Shown in pieces: positions 8,990 to 17,558 of a stretch of 64,000 nucleotides of DNA. The translations under genes were made by a program, and so were the position numbers. Positions within the stretch are counted from its first letter, which is position 1. The number at the start of each line of letters is the position of its first letter. Origin of the DNA: DAIOFH01 sp036745875. Its GTDB lineage: Bacteria; Planctomycetota; SZUA-567. Below the pieces are notes generated by a model. It saw only the letters and a list, made by a program, of their open reading frames with translations, was not told the origin of the DNA and searched no databases. Location: positions 21,397 through 85,396 of the forward strand of contig DAIOFH010000001.1 of NCBI GenBank assembly GCA_036745875.1, written 5' to 3'.

Positions 8990-10192
8990 ATGGCTGACGC
9001 AGATAAAATCAAAAAAGCATTTGCGGACAAAAAAGGTATTTTGCGGCTGGTTCCCAACTGGATACCCAGGCCATACAACCGTCCTGGCAAGCGTATCCGC
9101 CTGCATCCCGACGACTACTACGCCCTTGGCACCCAAAGGGGCGCGTTCAATGAGCGCTGGTTCTGTTCCGTCACTCCCGCAATGAATGGCCCTCTCGCGC
9201 CCGAGGACGAGGGTTTGTCCAGGGTGGCTTTCTCCGACGACAAGACGGACATCGCCTACTTCCGCGACGTGGTCAAGGTCCTTGGCGCAGATCTCATAGG
9301 TCCCGCCTTGCAGGAGAAATACGGCACCTGGCCCATGTATTGCAAATTCTTCGACAACAACATGCCGTTGTTCCACCATTTGCATTTCGGGGACGCCGAC
9401 GCGGCGAAGATCGGCAAACTCGGAAAACCGGAAGCCTATTTCTTCCCGAAGCAGTTGAACAACCACCCCGGCAATTTCCCCCACACCTATTTCGGCTACG
9501 ATCCGGATGTGACCAAGGACGAAGTCAAGAAACGCCTCATGATGTACGAATCCGGCGACAACAGGATCACGGAACTATCCCGCGCCTTCCGCCTCGAACT
9601 CGGCACCGGTTGGTACACGCCCCCCGGCGTCGTCCATGCACCAGGTTCCTACCTCACCTATGAGCCACAGTGGAACTCGGATGTGAATTCGATGCAGGAA
9701 AACATCGTTTGGGGCGAAATCTATCCAAAGGATTTCCTCACCGGCAACCTTCCGGAGGACAAACGGGATTCCATTGACGCAGCGATGGACCTGATGGACT
9801 GGGAAGCGAACGTCGACCCGCATTACCGCAAAAAATACTTCCTGCCGCCCGTCCCGATCGATACAGGTACGAAGGACTGGTCCGAGTCCTGGATCACCTA
9901 CCGAAACCCGTATTTCGCCGCCAAGGAAACGGTCATTGAGCCCGGCAAGACCGCCGTTCTCAAGGACCCCGCCGCCTACGGCTGCATAATCATCCAGGGC
10001 CACGGGGAGTTCGGCGCTTTCGACGACGCGGAATGCGCCGTCATGCTCAGATACGGCCAGTTGTCCGCCGACGAATACTTTGTCAGTGAAAAAGCCGCCA
10101 AAGACGGCGTCAAGGTTGTTAACCGCAGCAGGCACGAACCGATGGTCATCCTGCGCCACTTCGGCCCCAACACCGACGCGCCGCGGGAATAA
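8990..10192 (+). CDS. Phosphomannose-isomerase-like cupin protein, copy 1
   Basis: A 400-residue cytoplasmic protein. It resembles class I mannose-6-phosphate isomerases in its putative metal-site blocks: a His cluster (FHHLH, 128-132), a GKPEAY block with E148, and PPGVVHAPG with H216 followed by WNSDVN, which corresponds to the family's later NSD block. Overall length also fits type I isomerases. The rest is not closely recognisable, so sugar-isomerase activity is inferred. GGAG lies nine bases before ATG 8990. The downstream gene is a close paralogue. Position right after two sugar importers suggests a first intracellular step on the imported sugar. A cupin of other function remains possible. 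Confidence 0.75.
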   Translation: MADADKIKKAFADKKGILRLVPNWIPRPYNRPGKRIRLHPDDYYALGTQRGAFNERWFCSVTPAMNGPLAPEDEGLSRVAFSDDKTDIAYFRDVVKVLGADLIGPALQEKYGTWPMYCKFFDNNMPLFHHLHFGDADAAKIGKLGKPEAYFFPKQLNNHPGNFPHTYFGYDPDVTKDEVKKRLMMYESGDNRITELSRAFRLELGTGWYTPPGVVHAPGSYLTYEPQWNSDVNSMQENIVWGEIYPKDFLTGNLPEDKRDSIDAAMDLMDWEANVDPHYRKKYFLPPVPIDTGTKDWSESWITYRNPYFAAKETVIEPGKTAVLKDPAAYGCIIIQGHGEFGAFDDAECAVMLRYGQLSADEYFVSEKAAKDGVKVVNRSRHEPMVILRHFGPNTDAPRE

Positions 10193-10224
10193 GAGGAAAC
10201 ATCATAACGATAATGGAGCGTACA

Positions 10225-11421
10225 ATGGACGCAGACAAAATTAAAAAAATATTCGCAGACAAAAAAGGCATACTGCGGATGGTCCCCAACTGGATGCCCC
10301 GGCCCTTCAACCGCCCGGGCAAGCGCATCCGCCTGCACCCTGACGACTACTACTACCTTGGCACCAAGCGCGGAGCCATCACCGAACGCTGGTTCTCCTC
10401 AGTCACACCGGCCCTGAACGGCCCCCTGGCTCCACCGGACGAAGGCCTGTCCAAGGTCGCGTTCTCCGACGACTACAAGGACACCGCCTATTTCCGCGAC
10501 GTCATCGAAGTGCTCGGCGCAGACCTGATCGGTCCGGCCCTCCAGGAAAAATACGGCACCTGGCCGATGTATTCGAAATTCTTCGACAACAACATGCCGC
10601 TTTTCCACCACCTCCACTTTAACGATGCGGATGCGGCGAAGATCGGAAAGTTGGGGAAACCGGAAGCCTATTTCTTCCCGAAGCAGTTGAACAACCACCC
10701 CGGCAACTTCCCCCACACCTATTTCGGCTACGACCCGGACGTGACGAAGGACGAGGTCAAGAAACGCCTCATGATGTACGAGACGGGCGACAACAGGATT
10801 ACCGAACTTTCCCGCGCCTACCGCCTCGAACTCGGTACCGGCTGGTATACGCCGCCCGGCGTCGTGCACGCGCCCGGTTCCTTCCTCACCTACGAGCCTC
10901 AGTGGAACTCGGACGTGAATTCGATGCAGGAAAACATGGTCTTTGGCGAAGTCTACCCGAAGGAATTCCTCACCGGCAACCTGCCGAAGGACAAGCGGGA
11001 ATCCATAGACGCCGTCATGGACCTGATGGATTGGGACGCGAACGTCGATCCGCACTACCGCAAGAAGTACTTCCTGCCGCCCGCCCCGATCGATACCGGC
11101 ACGAAGGACTGGTCCGAATCCTGGATCACCTACCGCAACCCGTTCTTCTCGGCAAAGGAAACGACCGTCGAGCCGGGCAAGACCGCCGTCCTCAAGGACC
11201 CCGCCGCCTATGGCTGCATAATCATCCAGGGCCACGGGGAATTCGGCGCGTACGACGACGCGGAGTGCGCTGTCATCCTCAGGCACAACCAACTTTCCGG
11301 CGACGAATATTTCGTCAGCGAAAAAGCCGCAAAGGACGGCGTCAAGGTCGTCAACAAGAGCAAGCACGAACCGCTGGTGATTCTGCGCCACTTCGGCCCC
11401 AACACAAACGCGCCGCAATAA
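10225..11421 (+). CDS. Phosphomannose-isomerase-like cupin protein, copy 2
   Basis: A 398-residue paralogue of the preceding protein, highly similar along its whole length and with the same putative metal-binding blocks (FHHLH, GKPEAY, PPGVVHAPG, WNSDVN). ATG 10225 is chosen because GGAG at 10215-10218 is six bases upstream and the N terminus (MDADKIKKIFADKKG) then matches copy 1. The DNA is identical to copy 1 for 50 consecutive bases (9425-9474 and 10657-10706), including synonymous positions, which suggests recent duplication or gene conversion. It is the last gene of the operon. Two copies could form a heteromer or act on two related sugars. Confidence 0.75.
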   Translation: MDADKIKKIFADKKGILRMVPNWMPRPFNRPGKRIRLHPDDYYYLGTKRGAITERWFSSVTPALNGPLAPPDEGLSKVAFSDDYKDTAYFRDVIEVLGADLIGPALQEKYGTWPMYSKFFDNNMPLFHHLHFNDADAAKIGKLGKPEAYFFPKQLNNHPGNFPHTYFGYDPDVTKDEVKKRLMMYETGDNRITELSRAYRLELGTGWYTPPGVVHAPGSFLTYEPQWNSDVNSMQENMVFGEVYPKEFLTGNLPKDKRESIDAVMDLMDWDANVDPHYRKKYFLPPAPIDTGTKDWSESWITYRNPFFSAKETTVEPGKTAVLKDPAAYGCIIIQGHGEFGAYDDAECAVILRHNQLSGDEYFVSEKAAKDGVKVVNKSKHEPLVILRHFGPNTNAPQ

Positions 11422-11468
11422 TGACGTCCCTCATACCTTGCCCGTGTGGGCAAGACTTTCTCCCTGGG

Positions 11469-11505
11469 AAGGGCTGCTCTTCGGGGCGGCCCTTCTTTTG
11501 TTTTT
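11469..11505 (+). terminator. Rho-independent terminator of the sugar operon
   Basis: AAGGGCTGC and GCGGCCCTT form a nine-base-pair stem with one G-U pair, followed by TCTTTTGTTTTT. It lies 48 bases after the second cupin gene and closes the operon. Confidence 0.8.
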
Positions 11506-11587
11506 GCCATTTCCTTTGACAAGGACTGTCCCAATACATACATATTCACTTGGTGGGGACCGGTCGCTCTTTCGCAAGGGAGCGGGC

Positions 11588-11758
11588 ATGTCTGAATTAA
11601 CGTATCAAACCAACGGCGAGGAAGTGAAGTGCGTCAACTGCAAAAACACCGAATTCAAGCGGTTGCAGCCGGTAAACGGCATCGTCCCGTTTGAATGCCA
11701 GCGCTGCCACTTTGTTTCCTGGTTTCCCGAACAAATCGCTCCGGCTGAAAAATCCTGA
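11588..11758 (+). CDS. Small zinc-ribbon protein
   Basis: A 56-residue protein with two Cys pairs, CVNC (about residues 15-18) and CQRC (about 37-40), spaced as in a single zinc ribbon; no other domain. AGGGAG lies five bases before the ATG, supporting translation. It sits alone between the sugar-operon terminator and a 290-base gap. Such small ribbons often bind nucleic acid or a partner protein, but no function can be assigned here. Confidence 0.6.
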   Translation: MSELTYQTNGEEVKCVNCKNTEFKRLQPVNGIVPFECQRCHFVSWFPEQIAPAEKS

Positions 11759-11771
11759 ATAATACTGTTTC

Positions 11772-11887
11772 CAGTTGAGATTCTCCGTTCCTGCTTACCG
11801 ATTTCACTGTGATATCTTCATACTGTAACTAACGTTGAACAGGGAACCACAAAGGCGCTAAATGGAGATTCTCAACTGAAATCGGTA
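11772..11887. repeat. Interleaved inverted repeats upstream of the EIIA-like gene
   Basis: In the gap 11759-12048, CAGTTGAGATTCTCC (11772-11786) is the inverse of GGAGATTCTCAACTG (11864-11878) with one mismatch. TACCGATTTC (11796-11805) is the exact inverse of GAAATCGGTA (11878-11887). The order A-B-A'-B' is pseudoknot-like rather than nested. No gene is seen in the gap. Confidence 0.5.
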
Positions 11888-12048
11888 TAACTGGTAATCC
11901 GGAATTCGCAATAGACGGTACGGCCACGAATTCTCTGGCAATTTGTTGTGGTTTTCCTATTATCAATTATAAGCGGAAATGAGGGGGCAATCCCGCACGG
12001 GCTATCTGTCCGGCGGGATGGGTTAATTAATGAACAAAGGAATGTATT

Positions 12049-12564
12049 GTGCAGATTACCAGGTATCTCAAGCCTGAATACGTCCAACTTGGCATGGTCC
12101 ACGGCCATCTGGATGGTATAGACCCGGAGAAGGATCTTGAGAAGGAAAAAACACGTCTCAAGGAGGAGGCGCTGGAAGAGCTTGCCGACCTGTTCATGAA
12201 GACCGGCCAGGTCCGCAACCGCTCGAAGTTCCACCACGACCTGCTATCCAGGGAACGCAAGGCGTCCACCGCCATCGGCGAAGGCGTCGCCATTCCGCAC
12301 GTCCGGAGCATGCAGCCAAAGCAGTTCTGCGCCATTTTCGCCAGAAGTCGCGAAGGGATCGAGTTCGGCGCGCCGGACGACCAGCCGGTGCATTTCATCT
12401 TCGGCATGGCGGCCCCAAGTTATGATGAACGCATGACCAACGAATTTCTCAGGAATTACCAATGGATCGCCCGCAGCCTCAAAGAAAATCCCTGGCTCAA
12501 GGACGCCATCCTCGAAGCCAAGGATGAGCATGAGATCATAGGCATATTGGCGGGATTGGATTAG
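12049..12564 (+). CDS. PTS EIIA-like (fructose/nitrogen type) protein
   Basis: A 171-residue soluble protein with the PTS EIIA type 2 fold. The hallmark block is RKASTAIGEGVAIPHVRS, with the phosphorylatable His at about residue 84, followed by the family's PVHFIFGMAAP strand. GTG 12049 is the start, with AAAGG at 12036-12040. No EIIB, EIIC, HPr or EI gene is nearby, so this is probably a regulatory EIIA of the PtsN kind rather than part of a sugar permease. The first 60 residues, charged and helical, are longer than in PtsN. The stop codon lies in a small TTAGTTA/TAACTAA hairpin (12561-12579). Confidence 0.8.
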   Translation: MQITRYLKPEYVQLGMVHGHLDGIDPEKDLEKEKTRLKEEALEELADLFMKTGQVRNRSKFHHDLLSRERKASTAIGEGVAIPHVRSMQPKQFCAIFARSREGIEFGAPDDQPVHFIFGMAAPSYDERMTNEFLRNYQWIARSLKENPWLKDAILEAKDEHEIIGILAGLD

Positions 12565-12591
12565 TTAGCTATTAACTAATTTGGAGCAATC

Positions 12592-12876
12592 ATGGCAAAA
12601 TCAAATAAAACGGACCAACCCGAATCCACCTTCGAGGACCTTCTTACCGAGGCTGAGAGCCTTGCCGAAAAGATGGAGGAAGGCGGGCTCACCCTCGAGG
12701 ATTCCATCAAGGCCTATGAAAAAGGCGTGGAAAACCTCAAACGCTGCGCCGAACTATTGCGCGGAGCGGAGGAGAAGGTGAAGACCCTCATCGAAAAGAA
12801 CGGCGTTTTCGAACTTCAGGATCTGGATGGCGGAGACGATCCGGAGCTGTACCAGGAGGAAATTGACGAAGCATGA
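12592..12876 (+). CDS. xseB: Exodeoxyribonuclease VII small subunit
   Basis: A 94-residue acidic helical protein with the XseB signature: TFEDLLTEAESLAEKMEEG then LTLEDSIKAYEKGV and LKRCAELLRGAEEKV. XseB binds along the XseA catalytic subunit to form exonuclease VII, which degrades single-stranded DNA. xseA is not in the window. GGAG precedes the start. The last four bases (ATGA) overlap the start of the pseudokinase gene, so the two are translationally coupled. The C-terminal extension after residue 70 is acidic and slightly longer than usual. Confidence 0.9.
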   Translation: MAKSNKTDQPESTFEDLLTEAESLAEKMEEGGLTLEDSIKAYEKGVENLKRCAELLRGAEEKVKTLIEKNGVFELQDLDGGDDPELYQEEIDEA

Positions 12877-13877
12877 GTTTTGACTTTACGAGCCATGCCC
12901 AGGTGGCGGAGGAAAAGTCGGAAGCGGGCGCGCCCGCTCCACTCTCGACTTTCGCCCTGGAGCTGTTGGATTCAAATCCTTTTTCCGGTTATGTCCTTGG
13001 CGACTGCCTGGCATCGGACGAATACTCCGCCGTGTTCAAGGCGCAGGACAAGAATATGGACCGCACCGTCGCCCTCAAGGCGCTGCTTGCGAACCCGAAA
13101 CGCGATGATGCGGTGGAGACATTTTTTTCCCAGGCCGGATCCGTCGCCCGGGTCAGGCATCCGAGGTTGGCCAGGGGACTTGACGCGGGAAGAGGCGGCA
13201 GGGCGTTTTTCATGGCGCACGAGTTCGTGCGCGGCGAAAGCCTCGGGGCAAAACTGGCCAGGCGTCAGACCGGCCGCCTGACCGAGAAGGAATCCCTCGC
13301 TTTTGTCGCCGAGCTTGCCCAGACCCTGCAAGATCTGTTCGACGCCGGGCAGAACCACGGCGACCTGCGGCCCGAGAGGATATTGTTCGTCGACGGCGGG
13401 CAGTTGAAACTTCTAGGTCTCGGTTTTGCCTGGACGGTGAGCTGGGAGGACGATGCGGCGGCCTATGCCGTCAAGCCGGACTACCTGCCTCCGGAGCGCA
13501 TAGCCGACGAACTCAACATCGACGTCAGGGGCGACCTCTACTCCCTTGGCGCATTGTGGTGGAAGGCGATACTGGCGGAACCGGTGTTCAAGGGGAACAC
13601 GCCCGGGGAGACACTGGAAATGCACCTGCGGCAAAAGCCGCTGCCGCCCCGCGAACTCGACCCGCGGCTGTCTGCTGCTACCTCGCAGCTGATCCTGTGG
13701 CTTCTCGAGAAGGACCGTGACGCCAGGCCGAGGACGCCGAAGGAATTTTTGCGCAAGTTGTCGTCGCACCCGCTTCTTGAAAAGGAAGAGCCGGCGGCCG
13801 TTCCCGCTCCCGCCGGGGAGGCCGGCCCGGTTGGCGGCGCCGCGACGGACCAGGCGGAGCAGGCTGCCGAAGAATAA
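12873..13877 (+). CDS. Protein kinase-fold protein, probable pseudokinase
   Basis: A 334-residue protein with a bacterial Ser/Thr-kinase fold from about residue 38 to 295. The ATP-anchoring Lys (ALK, K69), the catalytic-loop Asp (HGDLRPERI, D164), the APE-like PPE (206-208) and the DVRGDLYSLG helix are kept. The glycine-rich loop is degraded (GDCLASDEYSAVF), the catalytic-loop Asn is Arg169, and the metal-binding DFG Asp is Gly182 (LGLGFAW). Loss of DFG Asp and Asn predicts little or no phosphotransfer. The C-terminal 40 residues are Ala/Pro/Glu-rich; no membrane segment is present. It overlaps xseB by four bases and is followed 37 bases later by a secreted EF-hand-loop protein. Confidence 0.82.
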   Translation: MSFDFTSHAQVAEEKSEAGAPAPLSTFALELLDSNPFSGYVLGDCLASDEYSAVFKAQDKNMDRTVALKALLANPKRDDAVETFFSQAGSVARVRHPRLARGLDAGRGGRAFFMAHEFVRGESLGAKLARRQTGRLTEKESLAFVAELAQTLQDLFDAGQNHGDLRPERILFVDGGQLKLLGLGFAWTVSWEDDAAAYAVKPDYLPPERIADELNIDVRGDLYSLGALWWKAILAEPVFKGNTPGETLEMHLRQKPLPPRELDPRLSAATSQLILWLLEKDRDARPRTPKEFLRKLSSHPLLEKEEPAAVPAPAGEAGPVGGAATDQAEQAAEE

Positions 13878-13914
13878 GAGAAAAGTACCAATCACCGGTG
13901 AAGGAGGGAACTCT

Positions 13915-14919
13915 ATGCGTCTGGTCATGACAACCGTGTTGGCCTTGTCCATGTTTGCCGCCGTTTGGGCGGGAGAGCAGGGGGCCCGTTCCATGTCCGG
14001 GCAGTTTTCCATCACTTCGGTGGAGGGGTGGCCGGGAAAACGCTATATCGACGGCGGTGTGGTGTTTGCCGAAGAGTTCGACGTCAACAGGGACGGCCAG
14101 GTCGACCTGTGGCGCTTTTACCGCCGCGGCCTGTTGTCCTCGGAAGAACAGGACCTCAATTTCGACGGCCGGGTGGACCTTGTCACCCGTTGGGACCCGA
14201 AGGATGCGCGGGTACAGCGCATGATCGGCCTCGCCAGGGACAGCCGCAACCGCGGCTCCAATGACCTGGAAATGGATTTCGACGGTCGCCGCTGGACGAT
14301 AAGCGTCGACCGGAACGGCGACGGCATCGCCGACAGGATACTCATCGCCGAAGGGCCGAGGGATCTGTTCGAGCAGCTTGGCCTGAACCTCGAACTTCAT
14401 CCCGACATCATCGACCAGATTCCTTTCGACTATTGGATCGAATACCACTCCGACGACGCCTGCCTTGGCTATATCACCGACTACCGCCGCTATGCGCGCG
14501 GCAGGCAGACGCAATGGGGCGAATGGAACGGCCGCAAGGTCGTCTGGTACAAGATGAATGAACGCCGCCAGCCTCCACAGGTCGCAGCCGCGCCCCAGCC
14601 CGCCCAGCCGGCGACGACAACCGCGACCGCCCCGGCCTGGCCGGACGACCAGCAGGCAACATATGTCGCGCCGCAGGACCCGGCCATTTCATCTGGCGAT
14701 ACGTACGCCGATCCCTACGGCGCCGTCACCGGCACAGACCCGTATGCCGGCCAGGCCGGGGGCGGAGTGTTCTATTATGGCGACGGGACGTTCGTCGACA
14801 CGACGCCGCCCCCCGCGTTCAGCGACCGCACGCGTTATGAAGGCCTCCCCCCCGGCGAATCCGCCGCGCGGTCGCTGCCTGCGCGCATGCGTCCTCCGGG
14901 TGTGGGACGGAACCGCTAA
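13915..14919 (+). CDS. Secreted protein with EF-hand-like calcium loops
   Basis: A 334-residue protein with an N-terminal signal peptide (cut near AVWAG, residue 19-20). Residues 56-64 (DVNRDGQVD), 80-88 (DLNFDGRVD) and 132-140 (DRNGDGIAD) are DxNxDGxxD loops as in dockerin and EF-hand-like calcium sites. The part after about 215 is low-complexity Pro/Ala/Gln/Tyr-rich. No enzyme domain is recognisable. GGAGGG precedes the start. It follows the pseudokinase closely and is followed directly by the 138-base hairpin element. Calcium binding is inferred from the loops; location is periplasmic or outside. Confidence 0.75.
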   Translation: MRLVMTTVLALSMFAAVWAGEQGARSMSGQFSITSVEGWPGKRYIDGGVVFAEEFDVNRDGQVDLWRFYRRGLLSSEEQDLNFDGRVDLVTRWDPKDARVQRMIGLARDSRNRGSNDLEMDFDGRRWTISVDRNGDGIADRILIAEGPRDLFEQLGLNLELHPDIIDQIPFDYWIEYHSDDACLGYITDYRRYARGRQTQWGEWNGRKVVWYKMNERRQPPQVAAAPQPAQPATTTATAPAWPDDQQATYVAPQDPAISSGDTYADPYGAVTGTDPYAGQAGGGVFYYGDGTFVDTTPPPAFSDRTRYEGLPPGESAARSLPARMRPPGVGRNR

Positions 14920-14921
14920 AA

Positions 14922-15059
14922 CATTTTAAGAAATTCTGTGATAATAGGAGCTAGACGGTGGAAGGAGCGTTGTGAGAGTTTGCCCGGCAGTTTGGGCAAA
15001 ATCTCACGCAAGCGACTGGAGGCGGCTAACTCCTTATTATCACGAAAATTCTTAAAATG
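14922..15059. repeat. 138-base element with 33-base terminal inverted repeats and an inner hairpin
   Basis: The left arm (14922-14954, starts CATTTTAAGAA, ends GGAGCTAG) and right arm (15026-15059, starts CTAACTCC, ends CTTAAAATG) are inverse copies with about five differences. Between them GTGAGAGTTTGCCC (14972-14985) pairs with GGGCAAAATCTCAC (14994-15007), with an eight-base loop. It starts two bases after the EF-hand gene stop and ends 37 bases before ppk. It could be a miniature transposable element, a structured RNA, or a leader or terminator for ppk. No clear target-site duplication is seen. Confidence 0.7.
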
Positions 15060-15096
15060 CCTTAGTCGTCAATTTTTTTAACGGAGCGAATCGACC

Positions 15097-17280
15097 ATGA
15101 ACACGCCTCCAACCTTGGCTGATCCCGATGAATCGGGCCCGGCGCACTGGCTTAACCGGGATTTGTCGTGGCTCGCGTTCAACTACCGCGTGCTTGCCCA
15201 GGCGGAGGACATCAACCTGCCGCTTCTGGAGCGGGTGCGGTTCATCGCCATCGTCGCGTCGAACCTGGATGAATTTTTCATGGTGCGGATGGCCTATATT
15301 CGCAGGCAACTCACCTCCGGCGCGGCCAGCACCGGCCCGGACAACATGAAGCCGAGGCCGCTTCTCGAACGGGCCCGCGAAGAATCGCGGCAGCTTCTCA
15401 CCAGGGCGAACCACTGCTGGTTCGAAGACCTGCAGCCAGCCTTGAAGGCGTCGGGGATAGAGCTTATCGAAGAGCAGGACGTCACCCCGGAGGACGTTTC
15501 CTACCTCAACAACTATTTCATAGAGCAAATCCTTCCCGTTTTGACGCCGATGGTCGTCGACAGCACCCATCCGTTCCCGCTTCTGTCCAGTGGCGCCATT
15601 TACATCCTCCTGCGTGTGGCGGCGAAGAAGGAACTGGACGAATCTTTCTTCGGCAAGGCCGACACCGTCCTCGTTCAGGTGCCGTCCGGCTTGAGCCGTT
15701 TTATCCGTCTCCCGGACAAGGGCGGCATGACCCGCTTCATACTTCTCGAAGACACGATCATGCTCTTTGCCGGCGAATTGATGGTAGGCTACGACGTTCT
15801 TGAGGCCCATCCCTTCCGTATCACCAGGGACGCGGAGATCACCCTCGGCGACGAGCAGGACAACGACATAGTCCTCGCCATCCAGGAGGGCCTGAAGCGC
15901 AGCCGCTGGGGCGCTCCCGTCCGGCTCGCCGTCGGCAGCCGGGTTCCCGAGCGCGAAGCCCACTATTTATGCGAGAAGCTCGGACTGGACGAACAGGACG
16001 TGTTCCGCTCGACCGGCTTCCTCAATATGAAAAGCCTTTTCGAGCTTGTCGGTTCCGTCGACCGTCCCGACTTGCTGGAGCCGGCATGGCCGCCTCTCCA
16101 GCATCCGGCTTTCGCCGGCGGCAGGGATTTGTTCGAGGCGATCGCGGCGAAGGACATCGTCATCAGCCTGCCGTACCAGTCGTTCGACCCGGTGACCCGC
16201 TTCATCGAGGAGGCTGCGGACGATCCGGCCGTGATGGCCATCAAGATCACGCTGTACCGGGTCAGCGGCCAGAGCCCGCTCGTGCGGGCGCTTATCCGCG
16301 CAGCGGAACAGAAAAAGCAGGTTACCGCGCTGGTGGAACTCCGGGCGCGTTTCGACGAGGAGGCGAACATCACCTGGGCGCAGCGCCTGGACGCCGCGGG
16401 TGCGCACGTCGTCTACGGCGTCGTCGGCTACAAGACCCACTCCAAGGCTGCTTTGGTGATCCGCCGCGAGGAGGAGGGCATCCGCCGCTACTGCCACCTT
16501 TCGACCGGCAATTACAACGACCGTACGGCCAGGGGCTATACGGACATCGGCCTGTTGACCGCCGATCCCGGCTTCGGTTCCGACATCTCGGCGTTTTTCA
16601 ACGTTATCACCGGTTACAGCCTGCCGCCGGTATGGAATTACATTGAGATGGCCCCGACGGGGCTGCGTGCAAGGACTCTCGCCATGATCAGGCGGGAGGT
16701 GGAAAAGCACTCACCGGAAAACCCGGGCTACATCCGCGCGAAAATGAACGCCCTCATCGACCCGCAGATCATCCGCGAGCTTTACCGCGCCAGCCAGGGC
16801 GGCGTCAGGATCGACCTCCTGGTACGCGGCATGTGCCGCCTGCGCCCGGGGGTTCCCGGATTGTCCGAAAATATCCGCGTCCGCTCTATTGTCGACCGCT
16901 ACCTCGAACATCCGCGCGTTTTCCAATACCATAACGGTGGCGACGAAGAGCTGTACCTCTCCTCCGCCGACTGGATGGAGCGGAACATGGACCGTCGTCT
17001 GGAACTGCTGTTCCCGGTGCTGGACCCGGACTGCAGGAATGAAGTGCTGGCCATTCTCGACGCCGGATTCCGCGACAACGTCAGCGCCTGGTGCCTGCAG
17101 GAGGACGGTTCGTACCGGCATATCATGCCCGCCCATCACGAGGAAATTTACCGCAGCCAGCAGAAATTGTACGACTTGGCGCAGAAGAAAAACCGTAAAT
17201 CCCGCGATGAGAAGAAACGCACCGTCTTCTCCGCCCGCAACGCGGGCAGCAAGGTACGTCGCACCAAAAAAGAGCAGTAG
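15097..17280 (+). CDS. ppk: Polyphosphate kinase 1
   Basis: A 727-residue cytoplasmic or membrane-associated enzyme that makes polyphosphate from ATP reversibly. The N-terminal domain opens with LNRDLSWLAFNYRVL and SNLDEFFMVR, both PPK1 hallmarks. The catalytic domains contain the autophosphorylated His in GYKTHSKAAL (H448) and the second conserved His block YCHLSTGNYND (H467). Length is normal for the family. The C-terminal tail is Lys/Arg-rich. GGAG precedes the ATG. The leader contains the 138-base hairpin element, which might control expression. No ppx or pho gene is adjacent. Confidence 0.95.
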   Translation: MNTPPTLADPDESGPAHWLNRDLSWLAFNYRVLAQAEDINLPLLERVRFIAIVASNLDEFFMVRMAYIRRQLTSGAASTGPDNMKPRPLLERAREESRQLLTRANHCWFEDLQPALKASGIELIEEQDVTPEDVSYLNNYFIEQILPVLTPMVVDSTHPFPLLSSGAIYILLRVAAKKELDESFFGKADTVLVQVPSGLSRFIRLPDKGGMTRFILLEDTIMLFAGELMVGYDVLEAHPFRITRDAEITLGDEQDNDIVLAIQEGLKRSRWGAPVRLAVGSRVPEREAHYLCEKLGLDEQDVFRSTGFLNMKSLFELVGSVDRPDLLEPAWPPLQHPAFAGGRDLFEAIAAKDIVISLPYQSFDPVTRFIEEAADDPAVMAIKITLYRVSGQSPLVRALIRAAEQKKQVTALVELRARFDEEANITWAQRLDAAGAHVVYGVVGYKTHSKAALVIRREEEGIRRYCHLSTGNYNDRTARGYTDIGLLTADPGFGSDISAFFNVITGYSLPPVWNYIEMAPTGLRARTLAMIRREVEKHSPENPGYIRAKMNALIDPQIIRELYRASQGGVRIDLLVRGMCRLRPGVPGLSENIRVRSIVDRYLEHPRVFQYHNGGDEELYLSSADWMERNMDRRLELLFPVLDPDCRNEVLAILDAGFRDNVSAWCLQEDGSYRHIMPAHHEEIYRSQQKLYDLAQKKNRKSRDEKKRTVFSARNAGSKVRRTKKEQ

Positions 17281-17558
17281 TTTTGTTGTGGAGGGATACA
17301 AAAAGGCCGATGTTTGATTCGCCGCGAATAGAGAACAAAGGCTTTATCTTGTTTTCCCGCATGCAAAGACGCTGGACATAATTCCGAAAATCATTAGAAT
17401 TGCCGGTTTGGGCAAACGATCAAGGTTGAGGGCGAGATGCCTCTACCGAGGTGTTGTTATGCTCATTTCAGGTATATTTTCAGGTTCCGGCCAAGCAAGC
17501 GTCCATTGTCCGCAGCGAACGCGCACGGGCGGAGAGTACACATTCAGAGGAGAAGGAT

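Noticed and set aside
11830..11837. TAACGTTG as a third operator of the LacI-type regulator
   Set aside because: Only half of the palindrome matches and flanks differ; too weak to claim.
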